Shown here piece after piece: positions 57,801-64,000 of a stretch of DNA of 64,000 bases. This DNA comes from Xenopus tropicalis. Its lineage: Eukaryota; Chordata; Amphibia; Anura; Pipidae. The notes under the pieces were generated by a model. It searched no databases and had not been told where the DNA came from. It saw only the letters and a list, made by a program, of their open reading frames with translations. The translations under genes and the position numbers were made by a program. Numbering within the stretch: the first letter of the stretch is position 1; every line of letters starts with the position of its first letter. The stretch covers positions 77,430,910-77,494,909 of the forward strand of contig NC_030683.2 of the NCBI RefSeq assembly GCF_000004195.4, written 5' to 3'.

Positions 57801-60800
57801 GCATGCAGAATTACACCCTGCTTTACTCAGGAAGCTTTTCTGCAGTCAGGGAAACCTAGGAACCCAGTTCTGCAGAAGTCTTGGGAGAAAACTGGAATCA
57901 TTATACCCAGTACCCTATATAATTGAATCCAAAGAATATAAGTGCAAAAGTTAAAGCTATCTTCTCTCACTTATCTCTAAACTCAAACTGATGGTAGTTA
58001 TTTGTATTAATCTGCTTCTTATATGCATGATTAACAGGTTCTTATGGAATCACATAAAGGGTGTTATAGACCCCAGTGGCTGAGTCACCAAATAACAGGC
58101 TGCAGGGTTCTTACACTGAATACACCTCTGTAATGAGTACTACAGGCTAGAGAACTGTGCAGGCACAGATAGGAGCAGTAACTCAGAAAGGCAGAACCTG
58201 TTCCAATGTTAGGGCCATCTGTGGGGGAAAGCGTCAATCAGGTCACACAACAGAGCAGTTTGGGAGGCCTAGCCAGGTTCATACACAGAAATAAGAGACA
58301 CGCAGCACCAAAGAACTAAGTGGATGGTCAGGAAACAAGCCAAAATCATACACAGGAATCAACAACAACTCAGTACAACAGGATTAGGAATAAGCAGGGT
58401 CAAACAGGCAGATTTCTCAACAGAATTTTCTAGATAAAGCGAAAATGCTAAAACTAACTCACAACAGAACCTGTTTGCTCAGGCAAGGAGCAAAGCAAGG
58501 CAGGATCTATAAAAAGGTTTCTCCTGTTGCTGATTGGGGTGCAGGTAAAATTAAAGGAGAAGGAAAGGCAAAGTCACTTGGGGGTGCCAAAATGTTAGGC
58601 ACCCCCAAGTGACTTAAATCACCTGCCTTCTACCCCAGGCTGGTGCCCCTGTTCGGAGAGAACAGCACCAGCCCGGGGTAGCTGCAGCGCTTCCTCCTTC
58701 CTGCTTCGCTCGTGCGCGCATGCGCAGTAGAGTGAAAGAGCCGAACTTTAACAGAGAAGTCGGCTTTTCACTCTAATGCGCATGCGACGGACCAGGGAAT
58801 TTGCCGTCAAAACGAAGGAGGAATCGCTCGCTACAGGTACCCCGGGCTGGTTCTGTTTTCTCCGAACAGGGGTCACTTGGGGCTGTCTAACATTTTGGCA
58901 CCCCCAAGTGACTTAGCATTTCCTTGTCCTTTAACCCCTATCATTGGTAGAACTACACCTAACACAGGTCTCATGAAGGTAGGATGCCGTGTATGTCATT
59001 ATTATTTAGTCTGAAATGTATAGGGGGCAAGTAATCTCTTAGTGGATCAATGTCCAGAGTACAGGTGAAAAGGTCTGCCTTTGTGGCACTGTTAATTGTG
59101 CATACTAGGAGCAGGGTAATCCAGTCAAGTGTAGGTCTTTGAGACTGATTCACAGTTAAGCTATAAGAAAGAGAGCATTAGTTGACTGATAATTGATGGT
59201 GAACCCCAGGGTACTCTTTGCCTTATCCAGGTGTCCCAGCATCCTTCAGACATCAGATGTACTGGCCAGCTCCAATTGTTACTAGCCAGTAATTGTGCCA
59301 TAAAACATAACTGCCAAGGATTGCAGGGGGACTGTAGGAATGAAAGGGTCTTAACAAAAAAGAAGAAACAAATATGTACTAATTTATAATGCTGCATGTA
59401 TGCCCTACAGGTTGTACAAATGGCCCTCAGTGGTCAAAATGGGGAAAAAGTTCAACAGACTGTGATGGTCAGTGACAAGGAAAATATAGCTTTATTCTAT
59501 GTCAAAACCAATAATGAATCATCAACTATTTTGTATGACTACAAACAAGTAAGTGTTGAAGATTACAGTTTTAACTTTTATAGTGTAAGGCAGGGGTCCC
59601 CAACATTTCTTACTCGTGAGCCACAGTCAAATGTAAAAAGACTTGGAGAGCAATACAAGCATCATAAAAGTTCATGGAGGTGCCAAATAAGGGCTAAGAT
59701 TGGCTATTAGGCAGCCTCTATTCACACGATCAGCTTACAGGAGGCTTTATTTGGTAGTAAATCTTGTTTTTATTTAACCACAACTTGCCACCAATTCAAG
59801 AATTCAAAAATAACTACCTGGTTTGGGGAAACTGAGAGCAACATCTAAGGAGTTGGTAAGCAACATGTTGCTCATAAGCCATTGATTGGGGATCACTGGT
59901 GTAAGGGAAAAGGCACTGTCTACTCAAAAATGCTCCCAAGTAGACCTGTATCCAGTTGTCTTAAGGCAATAATTGTCAGACCTTGTCAGTTCAAACCCCT
60001 CTTGGTGGTCCATCTGAGGTATCCGAAAACGGAAACAAGCTTTATAGTAGCATAACCTTCACTTTACACATGACTTCCTTTTCTCCTCCTCACTCTCGAC
60101 GTGCTGCACCCATCCTCTGGAACACCCTTCCCCGTCCCATTAGGCACTGCCAGACTCTCCAAGCCTTTAAACCGTCTCTTAAAACTCACCTTTTCACTCA
60201 AGCCTGTTACTGCAACTCACTGCTCTGTGGGCTTCCCCTGTCTAAACTGACCCCACTCCAATCCATCATGAACAGTGCTGCCAGGCTTATACACCTCTCC
60301 TCCCACTCCACAAGTGCCGCCCCTCTCTGCCAATCCTTGCACTGGCTACCTGTCCCGTAGAGGATTATGTTCAAGATTCTTGTACTCACCTTCAAAGCAC
60401 TCACTGGTGCTGCACCACTCTATTTAACCACCCTAACCCCCAAGCACACCCCAGAAGTAACCTTCACTCTACACATGACCTTCATGTCATTCTTGGTGTC
60501 TAGTTTGCACATGAGTTGGTCCTTAGCTCTCCAATGTTGCATATATACATAGTTACATAGGGTTTAAAAAAGACCAGAGTCCATCAAGTTCAACCCTTCC
60601 AAGTAAACCCAGCACACACAAACCTATACTTACCAAACTATACATTCACATACATAAACTTTATATACAACCACTAATACTAACTGTAGATATTAGTATC
60701 ACAATAGCCTTGGATATTATGCTTGTTCAAGAACTCATCCAGGTCCCTCTTTAAGGCATTAACAGAATCTGCCATTACCACATTACTAGGAAGGGCATTC

Positions 60801-62953
60801 CACAACCTCTAATGTACTTGTGCAGAGTAATCATGTCCCCTCACAAGCGCCTCTTTTCCAGAGAAAACAATCCCAAACGTGACAGTCTAACCTCATAGCT
60901 TAAATCTTCCATCCCTTTTACCAGTTTAGTTGCAAGTCTCTGCACTCTCTCCAGCTCATTAATACCCTTGAGTCAATGCCCTTTTTTATACAAGACAGCA
61001 CTTTATTTGCTTTAGTAGCCAAAACGCAAAAAAGCATGCGATAAGCGTTATCGACCTTTAGTGAATCGGCCCCAATATGTGGTACAAAGTTGGTCATATA
61101 TTTAAAATGCACTGTGGTTATTACCTCTTGGAAGCAGTATGTACTTAATTCCCTTTTCAATACTTCTCCCCTTAGCCTATCTTTTGGCTTTCCCTTGGGA
61201 TTTATCTACATTTACCCTTCCCCAGAAATATAGGAGCCAACCCAGGGAGATGCAGATACTGGGTGCATCCCTGATATTTCTATTATTTATGGCCCTCCAA
61301 TCTTCTTCTACTGTAAATGATGGGCCAAGAGATAGGGCTGTCAAGTATTCAATCCTTCTTGCTTATTCAGTTGTATTTGCTAGGTCTTGGAAAGAGGGGG
61401 GTAAAGGGTCTTTCAGACAACTAGTTTCTGTAAATATGCAGTTTAATATTCTTTGTGTTCTTTTCCCTACCCCTTGGACTGAATGCCCAAGTAAATGTTT
61501 CAGGGGATCATTCTGTAGGTCTAAACATAATTTATTTGCTATCAGTTGTCTTACTGTAGACCAATGATTTTCAGACATGTCCAAAAAATATGATTTGGAG
61601 TGTTGCAGGGGCCACACCACATTGCCAACAGTTAGGTCAGGTACCTGAGTAAAGCTTTTGAAGAAGGGCAGGCGTGCGGTACCACCCACTCAAAATCTTA
61701 TAAATGATTTCTTTTATGATTGTACATATAAAGGTCTTTGCAATGTTACACCAAATGCTCCATTGTAATGGAGGTAGATAAGACTTTCTCCCATCGGTGC
61801 ATGTATGGGTGAGGTTTTTCCTCTATTGGATAAGAGTTAAGTATATTATATACTTGGGATATATGTCCTTACCTTTCTCCAACTCTGGTACATAGTGTTT
61901 CAATTGTGGTAAGGTCTGGAGCTTTTATGGTTATGCATAAGGATTTTGTATAATGGAAATACATATAGAAATACCAAACAGACATAACTAGTACTTGTTT
62001 CTCCAAAAACCTCTTAGCATTTGGATCAAATAAATGAATAGAGTTGGAATGCTATTGTATGTTTTCAAAGCCAAATAAAGTGCGTCTCTAGACCAAGTGG
62101 AAATACAGAAATAGGGTTAGTGGGGATGGTCTATCCGAGGGGGCCAATCTGTTTTTACATTTAGATCATATCTTTACAGTAAATTATATTGTGCGAGGAG
62201 CTATTTTCCCAGGCATTTTCTGCAAACATAAAAGTGAATTTGGGTGTATTGGTGCAATGGCTAATTTCTCTATTTCCATCCACTTAGTATAAGCAAATTA
62301 AAAAGACCATTGGATCACTTGTCTGATCTGCGTTGCTAAATAGTATGTACAAAAGTCTGGTATCCTCAGACCTCCTTGTGATTGTTGCTGCTGTAATACC
62401 CGTCTATGCACCCTTTGCCTCTTTCCTACCCATATATACCTATAGCACAGGTTTTGAAAGCTCTGAAGAACTGGTTGGGGTACCACAACTGTTCTAAAAA
62501 GTCTAAAAATAATATAGTAACTGGGGCAAAATTGTCATTTTAAGTGTGGCAATCCTGTCAAACTATTAGAGGTTCATTTTCCCCCATTTACGTATATCTG
62601 CTGTCAAGAATCTCCATAATGGTACATAATTTGTTTAATACAGAGTGTCATAGTGTGGGTTATATGAATACCCAGGTATTTGAGACTATTTGTTTTTCAT
62701 CGGTAGTCATAGTTTAGCTTAAAAAGTTCTAATTCATAAAAAAGCCATATATTGTTCTAAAATACCTGTGTTTATGGTTTTACAATCTGCAATTGAAGGG
62801 CATTTAATTTTATTATATTAATTTTTTGTCACCTAGGAACTCATCACATTTAGACAAATGAACAGTGAAAAATGCTATATTATGAACATAAACCAGACCA
62901 ATGCACCTAAACTGAAGGACATTCTTAATGACATTAAACGGTTTCAGGCTACG
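51781..62953 (+). CDS. sftpc-like: SFTPC-like BRICHOS protein, 5' four coding exons (3' end off window)
   Basis: Joined exons (51781-51810, 56859-56996, 59411-59548, 62837-62953) give 141 codons, all junctions in phase 0. Layout: short cytoplasmic N terminus, Lys-Arg (residues 22-23) just before a hydrophobic helix (~24-47), then [14 protein letters not shown], closely resembling the SP-C segment after its helix (MSQKHTE.VLEM), a linker with a possible N-glycan site (NES), and the first half of a BRICHOS domain (ILYDYKQ, then EKCYIMNI). Exon borders match SFTPC as I remember it. SP-C is a lung surfactant pro-protein; BRICHOS chaperones its helix. Here the Cys-Cys pair before the helix is absent and the helix is mixed Ile/Leu/Ala/Val rather than poly-Val, so this may be a paralogue with another role. 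The expected last exon (second BRICHOS Cys) was not found before base 64000. Confidence 0.82.
51811..52645. other. SFTPC-like intron 1, left part
   Basis: Short tandem caggtacaggcacatg near 51971-52003; otherwise C+T-rich sequence from 52200 to 52640 with no exon signal. Confidence 0.45.
52646..52981. repeat. MITE, GGCTAATGCCACACC termini
   Basis: About 336 bp; ggctaatgccacacc at the left and ggtgtggcattagc at the right. Internally gctcctacctgtgcctgc and a mirrored gcaggcacgtgtag/ctacatgtgcttgc arm. The target duplication is not clear. A partial copy is at 47000-47095. Confidence 0.7.
53482..53891. repeat. MITE, GGCTGATGCCACACGTGG termini, TAA duplication
   Basis: 410 bp, ggctgatgccacacgtgg / ccacgtgtggcatcagcc, TAA at 53479-53481 and 53892-53894. 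The unoccupied site is preserved in the duplicate flank at 57251-57270 (gataactaagagttatgg), which proves the borders. The interior carries repeated aaaaacgc/gcgtttt words. Confidence 0.92.
53895..54043 (+). repeat. 149-bp direct repeat, copy 1
   Basis: Matches 57261-57409 over 149 bp with two differences seen (g/c near 53909, a/g near 53957). Confidence 0.88.
54207..54400. repeat. Near-perfect palindrome, ~89-bp arms
   Basis: The left arm 54207-54295 (tcaaaaatagaaggtacc ... ggctgccactc) and right arm 54312-54400 are reverse complements with a few mismatches (cacactc/gagtgcg, acgtttt/aaatgtt) and a ~16-base spacer. The centre contains ttgagaaaggctg ... cagccgaaatgtta, a degenerate hammerhead-like layout. 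Confidence 0.85.
54510..56500 (+). repeat. ~150-bp tandem satellite, about 14 units, in SFTPC-like intron 1
   Basis: Repeating unit: aaaagtgggtggagccacc, aacagccaatcagatttcac, then cctattgactt..ttggtttaaa, ctgctgccattctcac, ccagggtccccaaactttgc and cagtcagtcactgggtgact. The gtgggcggagcc word recurs near 54531, 54728, 54877, 55006, 55153, 55275, 55428, 55580, 55700, 55849, 55999, 56149, 56299 and 56446, mostly 147-153 apart with a few deleted units. Open frames across it are products of the repeat. Confidence 0.92.
56859..56996 (+). CDS. sftpc-like: SFTPC-like coding exon 2 (membrane helix)
   Basis: 46 codons: [19 protein letters not shown] leads into a ~23-residue hydrophobic segment ([20 protein letters not shown]) and ends MTQKYTEA. 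Acceptor tttcacag, donor gtgagt. The Lys-Arg flank and the end at ..KYTEA parallel SP-C exon 2. No Cys anywhere in the exon. Confidence 0.85.
57261..57409 (+). repeat. 149-bp direct repeat, copy 2
   Basis: Direct repeat of 53895-54043, lying 265 bp after coding exon 2, so the pair brackets the palindrome, the satellite and the exon. Includes the unoccupied MITE target at its left edge. Confidence 0.88.
57437..57830. repeat. Fragment of the AGGACATGT MITE family
   Basis: Aggacatgtcaataccaaacataag after TTAA resembles the left end of the element at 25146. Inverted blocks (gccaggctcctcc, tttgctggcgtttg) follow; no right terminus found. Confidence 0.4.
57831..58550. other. SFTPC-like intron 2, unassigned
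   Basis: No coding exon or repeat border recognised. Confidence 0.4.
58555..58930. repeat. MITE with 35-bp-scale inverted ends and inner hairpin
   Basis: 376 bp between TTAA sites. Left end aggagaaggaaaggcaaag then tcacttgggggtgcc; right end ggcacccccaagtgactta then gcatttccttgtcct. Further arms ctgttcggagagaa / ttctccgaacag and gcgcatgcgcagtagagtgaa / ttcactctaatgcgcatgcg make it almost wholly self-complementary. GC-rich against AT-rich surroundings. Confidence 0.85.
58935..59405. other. SFTPC-like intron 2, right end
   Basis: No gene or repeat recognised; short open frames only. Confidence 0.4.
59411..59548 (+). CDS. sftpc-like: SFTPC-like coding exon 3 (linker and start of BRICHOS)
   Basis: 46 codons: [20 protein letters not shown], then [17 protein letters not shown] (possible N-glycan) and ILYDYKQ. 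The YDY block corresponds to the conserved Asp region of BRICHOS. Acceptor ctacag, donor gtaagt. Confidence 0.85.
59591..59898. mobile_element. hAT MITE, 8-bp duplication GTGTAAGG
   Basis: 308 bp, CAGGGGTCCCCAAC start and TTGGGGATCACTG end, GTGTAAGG at 59583-59590 and 59899-59906. It lies 42 bp after the exon 3 donor. Confidence 0.85.
60045..60492 (+). mobile_element. L2 LINE 3' fragments in scrambled order
   Basis: The frame reads the RT C terminus first ([28 protein letters not shown]) and then, in the same frame, a part that normally lies upstream ([50 protein letters not shown]). So two L2 3' pieces are joined head to tail near 60207. Confidence 0.75.
60547..61019 (-). mobile_element. 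CR1 3' end, antisense
   Basis: Begins with the reversed tail (acatagttacataggg) and runs back through [11 protein letters not shown], an internal deletion near 60810, [31 protein letters not shown] and, after a second deletion, LKGIDSR..KKGID to [11 protein letters not shown]. Confidence 0.82.
61020..61075. repeat. MITE fragment (gcaaaaaagcatgc)
   Basis: acgcaaaaaagcatgcgataagcgttatcg matches the fragment at 9672-9701, including the start and end of a small palindrome. Confidence 0.5.
61076..62745 (-). mobile_element. L1/Tx1-type LINE C-terminal part, antisense
   Basis: Read downward: [20 protein letters not shown], then [21 protein letters not shown] (62486-62298), later a C-terminal Cys region and [20 protein letters not shown] .. 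ILNCIFTE. Frames are broken many times. Lies in intron 3 of the SFTPC-like gene. Confidence 0.7.
62837..62953 (+). CDS. sftpc-like: SFTPC-like coding exon 4 (BRICHOS, first half)
   Basis: 39 codons: [26 protein letters not shown] (possible N-glycan) and [13 protein letters not shown]. ..CYIM.. corresponds to the first BRICHOS Cys block; SP-C has Cys-Cys there, this has Lys-Cys. Acceptor cacctag, donor gtaagg. The C-terminal exon should follow outside the window. Confidence 0.85.
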
Positions 62954-63475
62954 GTAAGGCATTTTATAGAGCATGGAAATGATCAGCTTTTAAAAAGTGC
63001 TAGATTTAGCAGCCTAGAATTGTTTTGCACTTTGCACACTGTGTGGTACATTGTAAATTAGGCAATTGTTTGTACATTGTAATTAACATGTAGTGGACAT
63101 GACAACAAGAGTGGGCATAGTGCTGTTTAGATGTTTGAAATCTATAAATAACTTTTCAATGTACTATATAAACACAGAACAGGTTTTTTATTTAAGGATC
63201 CTCTTGCCCCAATAGGGCTGCAGTCCCTGGAGAATATTTGAAAAACATTATTTTATAGTGTTCAGGCTTTATTTATTGATAATATGCCAGAGTATGATGG
63301 GATTTAATCTCCTGCAACAGTTTGTTGGAGCAGCACTGCTGTGGAAAGTTTATGTCCCTCATGCTTCTATTAGCACACTCGTGCCTCCTCAGGTGTACAT
63401 CCTAGACGGTGGGCACCTTCACCAGAACATGGAAAGAGTTAACCGGCACAACAAGTATAATGTAAGCAGAGCTTA
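62954..63475. other. SFTPC-like intron 4, part
   Basis: No exon with a second BRICHOS Cys block seen in any frame up to the edge. The 72-codon frame 63258-63476 ends in repeat sequence and is not called. Confidence 0.45.
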
Positions 63476-63497
63476 ACACCTGCGTGTTTATTGAAAG

Positions 63498-63539
63498 TGT
63501 AGCAATGTTTCGGGGGTGTACCCCTTCGTCAGGCATACA
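63498..63539 (-). ncRNA. Hammerhead-ribozyme-like motif, minus strand
   Basis: On the minus strand: TGTATGC, core CTGACGA (63532-63526), A, stem GGGG-TACA-CCCC, C, then GAAAC (63511-63507), and GCTACA (63503-63498), which pairs with TGTA(T)GC with one bulged base as stem I. The order and spacing match the motif at 11431. The first stem II pair is A-C, a mismatch. Likely part of a non-autonomous Penelope-related repeat. Confidence 0.45.
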
Positions 63540-64000
63540 AACCAGTGCAATGCAGATACCTATACAGTCACAAAATAATTTAACATATTAATTTACCTAA
63601 TAATTGCAGAAACCTGGAAATCCATAGAAGCAAATTGTCCATGTAAAAGAAGTCCATACAAATAAAGTCACAAGTAGGTTGAAAAATTAGCCAGTTCGAT
63701 GAAAGAATTACCAAACAAGCTAACCAAAAACAATACAACTACTGGCATTAAGTTTCTTCCATAATGGAGTCAATGGGAGATGGCCTTCCTGAAATTCAGA
63801 ACTTTCTGGAAATGGGTTTCTGGAAAATGGATCCCATACCTGTACTGCAAAATTCATAATTCATTCTTTATATCTGTAGAAAAAAGACATATAGTTAGAG
63901 CGTGGAACAGCCTGTTATAAAAGACAAGACATGGTAAAATCCTCATTGAGATCTCAAGAAAACCTTGTTAAAGCCCATATCCAATAACATTCCCTTTGTA
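63540..64000. other. Right edge, no gene
   Basis: A common repeat word ggaaaatggatcccatacctgtactg occurs at 63821-63846; otherwise nothing recognised. Confidence 0.4.

Noticed and set aside
63258..63476. Possible last exon of the SFTPC-like gene
   Set aside because: No Cys block or C-terminal pattern expected of the BRICHOS end; part is repeat sequence.

Overview
The window looks like vertebrate, intron-rich, AT-rich genomic DNA, most likely from a frog and probably Xenopus. This rests on the repeat fauna: CR1 LINEs ending in an 8-bp (taactatg-type) tail, Tx1/L1-type and L2 LINEs, Penelope-like elements, and very many short inverted-repeat transposons with 3-bp TTA/TAA or 8-bp target duplications. 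It also rests on the kinds of host genes present. Nothing in the window looks bacterial. The species call is inference; no search was run.

Two host genes can be read, both on the + strand. The first is a complete NXPE-family gene (neurexophilin-like plus PC-esterase domains). It has five coding exons at 12479-12577, 13649-14337, 19240-19301, 24239-24457 and 26171-26706. The exons join in phase to 1605 nt, or 534 residues plus a stop. The second is the 5' part of a pulmonary surfactant protein C (SFTPC)-like BRICHOS gene, with coding exons at 51781-51810, 56859-56996, 59411-59548 and 62837-62953. Its exon boundaries match my recollection of SFTPC, but the expected last exon lies beyond the right edge. 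The predicted protein lacks the Cys-Cys palmitoylation pair and the poly-valine helix of classical SP-C.

Most of the rest is transposable elements. Layout: 1-620 Penelope-like 3' end; 1270-3927 CR1; 3.9-7.0 kb MITEs and minisatellite; 7051-8441 CR1 with a nested MITE; 8.6-12.35 kb a nest of MITEs with a Penelope-like element carrying a hammerhead-ribozyme-like motif; 12.4-26.7 kb the NXPE gene, whose introns hold an L2, several CR1 copies, hAT elements and a duplicated exon; 26.7-51.7 kb an intergenic region of about 25 kb holding L1 (Tx1-type), CR1 and many MITEs; 51.8-64 kb the SFTPC-like gene, whose introns hold a ~150-bp satellite, a ~190-bp near-perfect palindrome, a 149-bp direct repeat, L2, CR1 and L1 fragments.

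No tRNA, rRNA, CRISPR or operon-like structure was seen. All LINE copies here are broken by truncation, frameshift or insertion. The most useful signals are the divergent SFTPC-like gene, the decayed duplicate of NXPE coding exon 3, the insertion next to the NXPE exon 2 acceptor, the two hammerhead-like motifs, and several insertions for which the unoccupied target can be read inside this same window.
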